Part shown: positions 1 to 9,928 of the stretch, in pieces
How the letters are laid out: every line of letters begins with the position of its first letter
How positions within the stretch are numbered: position 1 is the stretch's first letter
NCBI RefSeq assembly: GCF_008831285.2
Contig: NW_022204637.1
Span: forward strand, 1 to 50,613
Origin: Nymphaea colorata
Lineage: Eukaryota; Streptophyta; Magnoliopsida; Nymphaeales; Nymphaeaceae
Reading direction: 5' to 3'
Length of the DNA: 50,613 bases
Translations under genes and position numbers: made by a program
The notes under the pieces: model-generated
Told to the model about the DNA's origin: nothing
The model's input: only the letters and a program-made list of their open reading frames with translations
Databases searched by the model: none

Positions 1-41
1 AACCCCAACCCAACCCCAACCCCAACCCCAACCCCAACCCC
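1..41. repeat. Left telomere, C4A2 repeats
   Basis: Seven consecutive AACCCC-type units run from the first base to about position 41, after which ordinary sequence starts. The second unit has only three C, the others four. This is the C-rich strand reading inward, as expected at a left chromosome end. C4A2 is the repeat known from oligohymenophorean ciliates such as Tetrahymena. Together with the right-end repeats it shows the window is a whole chromosome. Confidence 0.97.
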
Positions 42-260
42 GATGTTTGGTTAGAAAATAGTAAGTGAATGGTTACTCAAATGGAACTAAATATTTTCCA
101 TAACCATATAACCCATTCCATCCCGCCCACCATCCCAATTCCCTTTCTCCTCGCCTTTTTCCTCATATTTCAAAACGATTCCAATTCTCATTTCGATAAA
201 TAGCTCTAAATTTGAATGGTAGGGTTCACACGTAATATTTTATTAGTTGTAACGTGACAG
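42..260. other. Left subtelomeric spacer
   Basis: About 220 bp of mixed AT-rich sequence between the telomere and the first start codon. It holds a pyrimidine-rich stretch around 115-165. No gene or repeat is seen. It must contain the promoter of the SERF gene. Confidence 0.6.
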
Positions 261-505
261 ATGACGCGGGGCAACCAGCGTGAGATCGACAGGGAACGCG
301 CACGCAAGCGGAATGCCGACAAAAATGGCTCCAACAAGCGCGAGGAGAAATCTGACTTTTTCAAAAATAAGGAAACGTACCTCTCCATATATGCAGCCAC
401 GCTGAAATCATGAGACAGAAACAGAAAAAACACGAGGAAAAATTGAACGAGGGAGAGGAGTAAAAACCTGAGAAAAAGAAGGAGTACGATGAGGACTACA
501 GTTGA
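261..505 (+). CDS. SERF: SERF (4F5) family protein, 74 aa
   Basis: The protein opens with MTRGNQRE, the hallmark N-terminus of the SERF/4F5 family, and continues with the charged Arg/Lys/Glu-rich sequence and an EIMRQKQKKHEEK segment typical of it. SERF proteins are small, disordered, highly charged and modulate protein aggregation and nucleic-acid condensation. A 20-nt GT..AG intron at 377-396 interrupts codon Thr and must be removed to keep the frame. One in-frame TAA is read as Glu. The stop is TGA at 503-505. Spliced length is 75 codons including stop, close to other family members. Confidence 0.9.
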
Positions 506-584
506 CCTCATGGACATCTCATTTGCATCAAATTCAAATCTCGCAGTCGCATTGTGGCCGAAAAATAGGGTATAAGATGAGGGG

Positions 585-1220
585 TCAGTGTTTGGTCGAT
601 TGGAGGGGCATTTGGTGTCGATTGACAAATTGTTTTTAGAATTTATCGAGGAACTCTAGGTGGCGGAGCACGTACTGATCCAGCTCCATTTGCTTGGACG
701 CCCTGTCGCTGTGCTTCGAGTAAAAAGAACCCTCCTTCGGACGCCTGTACGGACGGTCGCTTTCGATCATCTGAACGTTAGGCGTGAAAACGTGCTTAGC
801 GATGATGTTACTGCTCTGGCTCTGGGAACGAGCAATGATTGGCAGTTTGAAGTGGTTGCCCTCCTCAGCCTCATTTTGCCTAAGGGGTAACCTAGCTCTT
901 TGCAGGATCCTTTCACTCCTGGTGGCGTTGTTTTCCCGCAGTTCCTGACTCAGAAATATCCTTTTTTGGACCGCAGGGGACTGTTTCCGAGGCGACGGCG
1001 ATTTGGCGGGCTTGGTGGGGACTTGATCCGCCTTCGCCATTGTTAACTGGTCCTATTTTTTGGTCCTGGGGGCAGCTGGCGGGTCACTGCTAGGCTGGCA
1101 GATTGTGCTTCGTTTGGCGTTGAGAAGCTGGAGGAGGCCGTCCCGGTTGACTTTCTGGTTCCTGCCTTCGAACTTCTCGAGGAAGGAGGGCCTGGCGGGT
1201 ACTGGGGGTTGTTTCTGCAT
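585..1220 (-). CDS. Unrecognised basic protein, 211 aa
   Basis: An uninterrupted minus-strand frame from ATG at 1220 to TGA at 585-587, with two TAR codons read as Glu. A shorter reading from an internal Met at 1040 is possible, but the upstream part is in frame and of similar composition, so I use 1220. The protein is rich in Pro, Lys, Arg and Gln, with a PKSPSPRK-like stretch near the middle and no obvious domain, signal peptide or membrane segment; it is probably largely disordered. It is divergent from the eIF4E gene across only 53 bp, which must hold both promoters. Function unknown. Confidence 0.6.
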
Positions 1221-1273
1221 GGGAATAATTATTAATCGCCCATTTAATCTGCATTATTTTTACTTGGTGTATA

Positions 1274-1786
1274 ATGGAGGGCAAAGATTCAAGCCTCCCC
1301 CTAGTGGGCAAGCTGCAGTTCTGGTACCAGCATTTCGTGAAGGGCGAGGACACCTTCGAGGACAGTTTGAAACCGGTGGCTGCGGTTGCCACCGTCGAGG
1401 AGTTCTGGGCATACTATCAACACTTCAAGAGACCCACCGAGCTGCCGGTGGGAGCCTGCATCTACCTCTTCAAAGAGGGAATAAAACCCGAATGGGAGGA
1501 TGAGCACAACGTCAATGGCGGCTCCTTCGTGCTTCGGTTCGAGAAGAGCAAGGTCAACAGATTGTGGGAGGACGTCCTGCTGGCCCTAATCTCAGCGAAG
1601 GCGGAAACCTTGGCCGAGATCAGCGGAGTGAGGGTGAAGGTGAGAAAGGAATTAGCGGAAATCGATTTCTGGGTGGGGAGCGCTGAGGAAGCAGCCCTGG
1701 AGAGGTGCAGGAGGTGGATCATCACCATCACCGCACTCGAGAATGAAACGCCCATAGAATTCATCCCCTTCTACAGCGAACAATGA
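1274..1786 (+). CDS. EIF4E2: eIF4E family cap-binding protein, 4EHP-like (170 aa)
   Basis: A continuous 171-codon frame without introns. It has the eIF4E core: FWAYYQHFKRP near residue 55, then LFKEGIKPEWEDEHN followed by NGG, which carries the cap-binding Trp-Glu pair. The wording FKEGIKP-WED matches the eIF4E2/4EHP class, which binds the mRNA 5' cap but usually represses translation, better than eIF4E1. Length is typical for the fold without a long N-terminal tail. Third codon positions are rich in G and C. Class assignment is from motif wording alone; that it is an eIF4E-fold protein is firm. Confidence 0.88.
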   Translation: MEGKDSSLPLVGKLQFWYQHFVKGEDTFEDSLKPVAAVATVEEFWAYYQHFKRPTELPVGACIYLFKEGIKPEWEDEHNVNGGSFVLRFEKSKVNRLWEDVLLALISAKAETLAEISGVRVKVRKELAEIDFWVGSAEEAALERCRRWIITITALENETPIEFIPFYSEQ

Positions 1787-1917
1787 TTTATATGTGTGCA
1801 TGCCCATCAAACCGAAACAACCAACCACAGTAGAATCCCACCCGATGCGTCATCTTTGGGAATTTCACAAGATTGAGTCTATTATTTTTATTATCACCCA
1901 CCGCCTTTCTCCTAGCC

Positions 1918-2877
1918 ATGAGCATCAATTTGCCAGCCAACCCCGAAAGCATCCTCGATAGCCAAATCCTCAAGAATCTCAAACAGAAGGTCCTCAAGTA
2001 CTTTCTCCCCCACGCAGAGAAGCCTACGAACACGAAATGAATAAAAAGTCGGAAAGAACAGCCTTGTCGACCAACCGAGAACCGTCGGAACTAGACTCCG
2101 CCAGCAGTCTGAAGGTAGCAGATCCGTAGGGACCTAAGTAGTAGCCACCGCATCCTCACAGACTCCAAATATCGACCCTACTACGACCCAGAACTAGGAA
2201 CACAGCCCCGCTCTCTGGAGAAGCGAGAATCAGACAGGAGGAAGCTGATGGAGGAGAAGGACATGCTGAGCAGCATGGAGAGGAGCGAGAGACTCCTGGC
2301 TGAGCAGCAACGCATCGCAGGGAGGACTACAAGCGCCAACTTCAGTAATAAATCAGACGGAAGCAATCGCTGAGGGAGATCAGCAGGGTCCAGTAGAAGG
2401 AGTTCGAGAGAAGCAAATTGCACCGTCAGGATAGCATCAAAAACAAGCAGTCCTCCTTTAAAGAAGTAGCATTGGTCTGACTCAGTTTTACGATAACGCC
2501 TATAAGTTCAGAGATAATGCAGCAAACGGCTACCTGCAGTACCTCAGCATGTCCCAGTAGAAACAGTAGCGCTAGCGTGAGAGATAGAAATACGATCTGT
2601 AGCAAAACCGCAACCTTATCAAGGTGCAAATGCTCGAGTAATTTAAAGTCAAACGCGAAAGAGGGAACAACTGAAACGCGCGCTCGAGGAGCAAATGCTC
2701 GAGAGGCAAAGCCTGAAAGCCAACGAACTCAACCAGTTCAAGAATAGAGGCTACGTCAAGCTCGAAAGCAACAACTACAACCCCATCTACAATCCCATCG
2801 ACTACAAGATGGACCTCAACAACAGGTACGTCCTCGGTGAAATGATCCACCGCGCGCAGGAGTACAAGCTCACCTGA
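1918..2877 (+). CDS. Coiled-coil protein, about 300 aa, unrecognised
   Basis: The frame is assembled from an ATG at 1918, a clear 20-nt intron at 1998-2017, a probable 19-nt intron at 2126-2144, a 20-nt intron at 2466-2485 and two places (near 2323 and 2663, both at GGGA) where one base seems to be missing. The product is dominated by Glu/Arg/Lys/Gln heptad-like helix, for example around EEKDMLSSMERSERLLAEQ and the C-terminal half, and ends in a Tyr/Asn-rich tail (NPIYNPIDYK). Such proteins are frequent in ciliate cytoskeleton and cilia, but no family is recognised. It converges with the minus gene that stops at 2915. Confidence 0.7.
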
Positions 2878-2914
2878 TCTAATAACTTCCTATCATCAGT
2901 ATAAAGAGGACCTA

Positions 2915-3672
2915 TCAGCCGTTTAGGTAGAACTTCTTCCCCTTGAACATGATGGTGGCCGGCTGGTCTCTGTTCTACTCCTACACTCTCTTCCCCACCT
3001 TCTCCTCTTTCTATGGCTATTCAGCCGCCCTGCTCCTGCTGCTGGGCCGGTGCGTCATCTCAGGAGTCTTCGAATACCCCAAGCTGTAATTGCACTGGGG
3101 GAAGACTAGTTTCCAGTGTTATCAGCATAGGCCTTGCTTTCATAGACGCTAATGCTCGCCCTAGGCCGACTCACAACAGGACTTTCGACGTAGTTAGATT
3201 GTTGTATGTTAGTGACGGTGACTGGTGCGGGTTCGTATGAGCTTCTTGTTTTGTTGCGATAGAGTGAGACGTCAAGTTCTACCTGGTTCATAACTTCCTC
3301 TTTATTCACTAGTAAATTTTTGCGGTAGAAGGGGTTTTCCAATCTTCCCTCCTGCGCATATACAACCTTCTGTGGCTGTTTGCTGGTGACACCGATGTTA
3401 CTCATCTTCATTTTGAGTTCGAAATCGGAAACGCGACTATTGGTGAGTTCGGGTTTCCTGCTAAAGTCGTACTTTTTATCCAGATTGTTTTCGTTGAAGG
3501 TCCAGTTGTTTTAGAGGTGCTTGGTCGGTTGCGAACGCAGGTGCTACTTGTAGAGCAACAGATGGTGGTCGTGGTGCTTTTGGCCTGCGAGGTGCGGATG
3601 CTAGAACTTCTAGTATTGGACCAAACGGAAGGGATTTGCCTTGTGGAAGGGGTTGGTTTGAACTCCCAGCAT
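2915..3672 (-). CDS. Unrecognised Tyr/Arg-rich protein, 244 aa
   Basis: Minus-strand frame from ATG at 3672 to TGA at 2915-2917. A 23-nt intron at 3084-3106 joins ...ADNTGN to YLGYSKTPEMTHR and makes the total exactly 245 codons. The sequence is rich in Tyr, Asn, Pro, Lys and Arg with short motifs such as NPFHKANPFR and NPFYRKN, suggesting a structural or microtubule-associated protein, but I do not recognise the family. A plus-strand reading of 2949-3110 that looks like a membrane protein is antisense to this gene and was rejected. Confidence 0.68.
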
Positions 3673-3744
3673 CAATAATATTTATTTTGGGGATTAAAAA
3701 TTATAGAGATGAACGGTAACTAGACTAAAGGCATCATTCAGCAA

Positions 3745-4958
3745 TCAGAGAAAATGGGATTAGATGTGAAGGGATAGGGGGTGATTTGATGCTATATGTG
3801 GAAAATAAACGGAGAATATTATCAATGCTTATTTTTTATCCTTTTTAAGCTCCTCACTCTGTATTAAGGTGTTTTAGGTTTGGCAAATGGAGATAAGGAA
3901 GGAAATAACTGTGATTATTAATGCAATCACTATAATATGCTTGATTGCTATTGAACCATTTGCTATTTTTTTCGGAGTTTTTTGGTATTGAGGAGCGAAA
4001 TCCAAAGGGCGTTGCTCCATAATTCTGGACTTTTAATGCTCCTCAAGCTCTCCAGGTTCTATCACTTTGGAATCGCTTTCAATCACTCGATAAAGTTCTT
4101 TGAATGTCTTGTAGCGATCCTCAGTTTCAGGCTGCGATTCGATGTCAAACTCCCCATTTGGTTCTTTTCTGGCGAAGGAAAATATGTTATCGGAAGATGA
4201 TAGCGTTTTATGGACCTTTAATAAAGATATTCTTGTGTGTTATGATGTAATGGTGCTACTTGTCTTTTCCATCTTCTCATTATCCTTATTTTGTGCAGTA
4301 TTTCCACCACTGTGGCGTTGCCTCTTGGGAGACCAAAACTTTGATGCAGGAGGAGTGGCTCGCTGCATCGATTTTAATTTCCCGATAGATATCTTCTAGA
4401 TTTTCATTTGTGATTTCGTGGGGGAGGAAACTATCAATTTCCGAAATGTCATCACCCTCCATGTGGAATTTCTTTGCTGTTTCATGTTCCTGGATCAGTC
4501 TTTGCAGCGCTTCCTCCGTCCTCTCCACAAAAACGTCATACTCAATTATATAGTCCTCTGCTATGTGAACGCGAACCTAGATGCAGTTTCGGTTGAGTTC
4601 ATGGTAGGCCTTCACGTAGTTATTGAGGAGGAATTCGTAACACCCGATTAGCTTAGCGCTGTCCTTTTTTGATATTTCGTAAAGCCTCACCTCTCCGGTC
4701 TCCTTCACGGTCTCATCGGGCAGATGAAGGGTAAAAGTGACGTTTTTCTCTGAGAGGATGAGCTAGCTGCGCTAGTTGGGGATGAAGAGTATCTCTGGAG
4801 TGGTGGATACGAAATGCTAGTCTAAATTAGCTGGCTTTTACGTCGATGAATCTATATCCGAAACCTGAGGTAGTTTTACCACTTGGAGGGGGAATCCTCG
4901 AGGAGAGTTATCTTTCGGAGGGCGAAACTGAAGCAAAACTAGTGGGAGAGTCCAGCAT
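3745..4958 (-). CDS. Unrecognised protein with one C-terminal membrane helix, 390 aa
   Basis: Starts at ATG 4958. A 25-nt intron (4817-4841) and a 16-nt candidate intron near 4330-4350 restore one frame of 391 codons ending at TGA 3745-3747. The first 170 residues look globular (FVSTTPEILFIPN, LPDETVKETGEVRLYEI), followed by acidic, Ser-rich sequence and one hydrophobic segment near the C-terminus (IIVIALIITVISFLISI) with a short charged tail. This layout fits a tail-anchored membrane protein with a cytosolic N-terminal domain. The exact C-terminus past the helix is less certain because the sequence becomes AT-rich. No family recognised. Confidence 0.65.
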
Positions 4959-5374
4959 CGATCGATTATATCGGTGGCGATTCTATTATATTATAAACGT
5001 TGCAAATCATCATAAATGACCAATACCAAACGTTATAAATCAATCAAAATGATGGAATGGCTTCACTCCTAATTTTCGCTAAAGATGAATCATTCTTAGT
5101 CCGCTGCATTAGGTTCTGTCGTTTCTTCCGAAGCTGTCAAAAGTGATGTTTTTGAATTTTTTAACTTATAAATTCGGATCGTACAATACAGTGATTAATC
5201 TAAATTGGCAAATTAAGAGATTGCATAATGATTTCCTTCTCTCTCCCATCCAGAGCCCAGCTTCCCTGGACTACTATTCATTTTTTTGCTGCTGTCTGGT
5301 ATGAGTTCGTCTATACAATCAGAATTAGTCCCTTTTTTCTATATAATTAGATTAAGTTCAGTCAGTCCAGCAAG
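4959..5374. other. Intergenic, divergent promoter region
   Basis: About 415 bp between two divergent genes. It is AT-rich with several TATAAA-like and TATAAT-like runs (for example near 4990 and 5030). No coding frame, tRNA or repeat is seen. Confidence 0.5.
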
Positions 5375-5608
5375 ATGGTGAAAAGATTCTTCACAGTGGT
5401 CGCCTCAGACGCCAAGCATCGCGTCTTCTTAGACGACTCAAGCTAATGATCAAACGCATCAAGAAAATCAGCCCCAACTGCCGTCTTTGAGGAAAGAGGC
5501 CTCCCCTTCGAAAACGCTAGCCTTGCGCCTCCTCGGAAAAGAGCGATGAGTCATGCACCGAGGATATAGGAGTAGAAGAGTGACCTTCGATTTTATTGCA
5601 AATCGTGA
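5375..5608 (+). CDS. Small basic protein, 65 aa, tentative
   Basis: ATG at 5375, a 20-nt intron at 5423-5442 and a 16-nt candidate intron at 5483-5498 give 66 codons ending at TGA 5606-5608. The product has a basic helix (MIKRIKKI) and an acidic Ser/Glu-rich end. Other splice choices give other short frames through the same stretch, and a one-base error instead of the second intron would also work, so the gene model is uncertain. No family recognised. Confidence 0.42.
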
Positions 5609-5654
5609 TTTTATGTCAACTGATGTTTCCGACATTATTGGTGAGGATGCTTAA

Positions 5655-6581
5655 GGCCCAATCCCAACCCTCCCGAGCTTATTCCTTTACAAGAAAACCT
5701 CAGATGGTCATCTGAAGTGAATCAGAACAGCAAAACCTTGAAAAATGTGGGAGTGGGGTTCAACTATACTAGAACCAGCTTTGAGTAAACATTGGCTTTG
5801 GAATGATTTTAGAATGATTTTTGGCAGGATTCTCGGAGACAGGCGTTTGGAGTGTGCTTCTTGGTGGAATATTGGAAATGAGGAAGTTGAGGCTATAATT
5901 CTTAATCCAGGTTTTTGAATAAAAACATATTGAATCACCTCAAAAGTTGAAATAAATCCGAAATTATTGTGTGCTGGTCGATCGGGAAACATATAACCTT
6001 GACGAGATTATGATTTTATAGTTAGGCCCGAAGACATGAGATTATCAAAAAAATAAATAGTAAAAAAAATAGTACAGAGCTTTGCACATATCATCGGAAA
6101 AGGGCCAACGTTAAGGGATATGCGGTCAGGATCTTTAGGAAAGGTTAGCTTACTTATAAGTTGGAAACAATTTAAGCACTCCTTCCAAGCAAATCCTAAC
6201 ATTAAAACAGTTAACAAGAGCTATGGATGAAGTTTTCTGCATGATCCATCTAAAGAAAATCGTTTGGATTTTCTTGTGACAGCAAATCGATCAGTTGTTG
6301 CTTATATTCACCCCTGATTTATATTTGATAACTCAGACTATACAGTACTAAACACTACGGTTTATGATCATAATCAAGTAAGTGAGCTTGGAAAAGTTAT
6401 CAAATGCATTTTTACATCAATATCTTCGAGCCTGGGGAATGCCACAAAGTTTCTTTCACATTCAAGGTTCCCAAATCATCCATATCTTTGCAATTTAAGA
6501 GGAAAATCAATATTATTTTTGACCCGCAGGCCAAGAATAAGCATCTACGGACATAGATCCTTGAAGAAAAGGGTGTCTTGT
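5655..6581 (+). pseudogene. Open frame only if TGA is Trp: possible mitochondrial-derived sequence
   Basis: This AT-rich block has no acceptable nuclear gene, since TGA, the stop codon of every other gene here, occurs repeatedly. In one fixed frame (codons starting at positions divisible by 3) TGA appears at least seven times, at 5718, 5739, 5916, 5931, 6000, 6228 and 6315. TAA/TAG, which should be common in such AT-rich DNA, appear only at 5994 and 6054. Excess TGA with missing TAR is what a gene using the mitochondrial code (TGA = Trp) leaves. Read that way the product is protein-like, with segments such as ASWWNIGNEEVEAI, DYDFIVRPEDMRL and KTVNKSYGW. A nuclear copy of mitochondrial DNA is one explanation; family not recognised. 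Confidence 0.45.
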
Positions 6582-6867
6582 TAAATAAAGGAGGGTTTCT
6601 GAACCTAGTAAAAATACGTAACTTCCAAAAATAAGGCGATTAGACACATAAAATTTACACAAGCATGATTGATATGTAGGCACCACTATGAAACCCTTCA
6701 AAATAGCTCGAGCTACTTAATCCTAATAAATCAGGAATTAATTAATCGTTGGCGAAAAAAACAAGACCATAAAAACGATGAATTTATCATATGAAATGAT
6801 ATCAAAACATGGGTTTAGTTATGATTTTATGTCGGTATATGCGCCTATAATTTTTTATACAATCTAA
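6582..6867. other. AT-rich intergenic region
   Basis: Very AT-rich sequence upstream of the Rab2 gene, including a poly-A run near 6755 and TATAATTTTTTATAC just before the start codon. No gene seen. Confidence 0.5.
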
Positions 6868-7540
<673 letters not shown>

Positions 7541-7639
7541 TTGATATATCGGTCATTACCTTCGCACCAGTCACTTTGGCGATTTACTTACCTTTTATCT
7601 TAACCTTAAGTTGAATAAGTATATATAAGTGGTGCTGCA

Positions 7640-8711
7640 TCATAATCCCATGGCCTTTTTAGCCTTTTCGTAGAGTGGCATAGCGATGAGGATCTTCCTC
7701 TCCAAGTTTTTCTTCTCGTAGAGAAGTTTCTCTTCTTTGCGTTTCTGGAGAACGTAGGCCATGGTCTATATGAATGATGAATTACATCTGGTATTTCGGT
7801 TGTGTTGTTGGGTGATTTCATTTGTTCTGCCTGTGTGAGCAATTTTCTCTTCTTTTCGTTGAGAGTGTGTCTTTTTTCCTCGTGTTCGATCTTGGCCCTC
7901 TGCAACTCAACGATGCTTTTCTGTTTCTCTGAGATTTCCTTTTAGAGTTTGCTGATCTGGTTGACTATTTCATTCAGTTTCTTCTTGGCTTCAAGCAGCT
8001 CTGCGCTAATTTTGCCTGAACTGATCTTAGAGTCCAATAGTTTTTGATTCTTTTCTTCGATTTCCTTAACGTATTTCTTGTTTTAGATCTGCAACTGATG
8101 GAAATCGATGAACTTTAACTCATCTCCCATTTCTTCCTTCTTGGTTATCTGATTGGCAGTCTTCACAATTTGAGCTGAAAGAGTGCTTTTTTGTTCTTAT
8201 ACTTCTAGATAAGGGCACGCTTTGTCTATCCTTCTCCTCGAAGAATTTCTCAATCCTTTCGGCTTAGATGTTGCCTGTACGGCTATTTTCTCCACCCATC
8301 AAGATCTACCGCTGGAAGTCATAAGCATCCTTCTAATCTCAGCGATGGCCATGTCTGTTTCTTCGAGGATGGCTCTGAGTGTTTCGAGGATGGCGTCACT
8401 CTTGATGCGTCCTTTTTCGATGGTTTCCTTGAGGGCTTCGGCTTCCTGTTGTGCGATTTCATACTTTTCCTAAGGAGTGAGATGAAGTGCCACTTTCTTT
8501 TCCTCTTTCTTCTTGTCCTTCTGGCGTCGTCTGTCCTCCTCCTCGTTCTTGGCGTACTCCTTTTCCAAGCGCATGAAGTAACTTCGAAAAGGTAGTTCTA
8601 GCGGCGCATGTGCTCGATGTCCTTGAAGTAACTCTCCAATTGTTGGGAGAGCTCCTCGATCGCCAATAGCTACTTGCCCTCCTGAGTGGCCTACAGCTCC
8701 CGCTTTGACAT
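7640..8711 (-). CDS. CFAP263: CFAP263 (CCDC113), ciliary coiled-coil protein
   Basis: A coiled-coil protein of about 345 aa. The segment IDFHQLQIENKKYVKEIEE, followed by NQKLLDSKISSGK, matches the diagnostic middle part of CCDC113, and the C-terminus (YVLQKRKEEKLLYEKK, then NLERKI) matches its end. CCDC113/CFAP263 pairs with CCDC96/CFAP184 at the base of radial spoke 3 of motile cilia. A 20-nt intron lies at 7766-7785. At least four one-base frame breaks are needed (near 8585, 8330 and 8205 among them), most at homopolymers; three are missing bases, one an extra C. Start chosen at ATG 8711 (MSKRELEATQEGK). Confidence 0.85.
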
Positions 8712-8795
8712 TAAGTTATATAAACCACGAAGTTCAAACGTATCATCGTAGTCATGAAGATTTAAGGTGATAGGTGTGTTATGGATGATTAGCTG

Positions 8796-9272
8796 TCAAT
8801 CAATAATACTTCTCGTGGGCAGAGCGCTTGGGAACACGAGCTGATCCGTGCTGGGGAGGCTGACGCCGAGATCGTTCAGGTATTGCTCGCTGTGGACGGG
8901 GGCATCCTTGACAAGGCCCTCAGCCAAGTGGAAGGTGCGCTGGAACTCGCGGTTGTATGCATAGTGATCCTCGTCACGAACAGTGGTCAAATCGAGGTAG
9001 CTGCCGCCCTTGTCTGTGTGGTGGGAGTTTTACTGTCACAGCCAAAAAGCTCATGACGGGCCTTGCGTTCAGCCCACCATGCTCCGGCGAGGCAAAGTCC
9101 GAGGACACCTCCAATATAGAGTCCTGAGCGCTTGATGGTGCGGAAGAGGCTGTTGAGACTTCAATCTCAAGGGAGTTGTAGCGTTCGAACTGTTGGAGGG
9201 TGATCTTGTTGGGGTCGGGGATGTTGCTGGGATCAGCCACAAACTTGGAGAAGGGTTGTTGGTGCTCGACAT
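8796..9272 (-). CDS. Single-pass membrane protein, about 150 aa, possibly mitochondrial
   Basis: Starts at ATG 9272 and ends at TGA 8796-8798 with a 20-nt intron at 9014-9033. Two missing-base frame breaks (near 9250 and 9170) are needed. The product has a soluble N-terminus with SNIPDPNKITLQQFERYN, one hydrophobic segment (YIGGVLGLCLAGAWWAERKA) around residues 50-70 and a soluble C-terminal half. Size, single helix and the basic residues after it resemble accessory subunits of mitochondrial respiratory complexes; that is inference only. Codon usage is GC-rich, as in strongly expressed neighbours such as Rab2. Confidence 0.6.
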
Positions 9273-9428
9273 ACGATTTCCTCTAATTATTATTCAGTCA
9301 ACATAACTTGTTGAAATTCCCCATCAAAATCACCCCAACCTCCCATAGTCATTAATCACCATCATCAATGCATACATATGCCTCTCCCTCTCGATCGATT
9401 GCGACCATAACTATTTTTATCGCGTATA

Positions 9429-9832
9429 ATGGCAGAGGAGAAGAAGTCCAACTAGTACGACGAACTCAAGGACACCCGTCAGAAGACTTTGGTCAAGGAG
9501 TATGAATAGTTCCTGCTGGGGATCAAGATGCAGCTGAGCAAGAAGGACGCAGAGGAGTGCGAGCGTTTGGCGATGCGGGGCGGAGAAGTCGACGAAATCG
9601 ATGAGAAAGTGTGTCTGAAGACTCGCGCAAGAGCAGCCAACCACCTCTCCTAGGCCTGCTGCCAGAAATCACCCAGCACGCTAACAACTATGAACAGTGT
9701 CTCCAGGAGTGCTCCCGCAATCACATCAGCTACGTAGTGGCGAATCACTCTTGCCGCGCAGTCTACGAGAAGAACTTCAGATTGAGCACACAGGCAATAG
9801 CATAGCGTCTGTTGGGCCAGCGTCAACAGTGA
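9429..9832 (+). CDS. Small Cys-containing protein, about 134 aa
   Basis: ATG at 9429, TGA at 9830-9832, with one missing base near 9672 (AAA should be AAAA). The N-terminal half is charged and helical; the second half has a Cys-rich helix pair (EACCQKI, NYEQCLQECSRN, ANHSCRAVYEKN). The spacing of Cys residues is reminiscent of helical-hairpin proteins of the mitochondrial intermembrane space, but it is not a clean twin CX9C pattern and I do not assign a family. Confidence 0.6.
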
Positions 9833-9928
9833 TACTATCCATATGTTTGGTATTGATGTAGGGATTTGATCAAATTTGGGAGGGAGGGGTTAAGTGCAAA
9901 GATTTGGCTGGTGCTTGTTTGATTATAG

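Noticed and set aside
2949-3110. Plus-strand hydrophobic frame resembling a membrane protein.
   Set aside because: It lies opposite the minus gene 2915-3672, which splices cleanly through the same stretch with an exact codon count.
5708-5992. 94-codon minus-strand frame starting MFPDRPAHN.
   Set aside because: Low coding character and no TAR codons; it is the mirror of the plus-strand frame with TGA as Trp described above.
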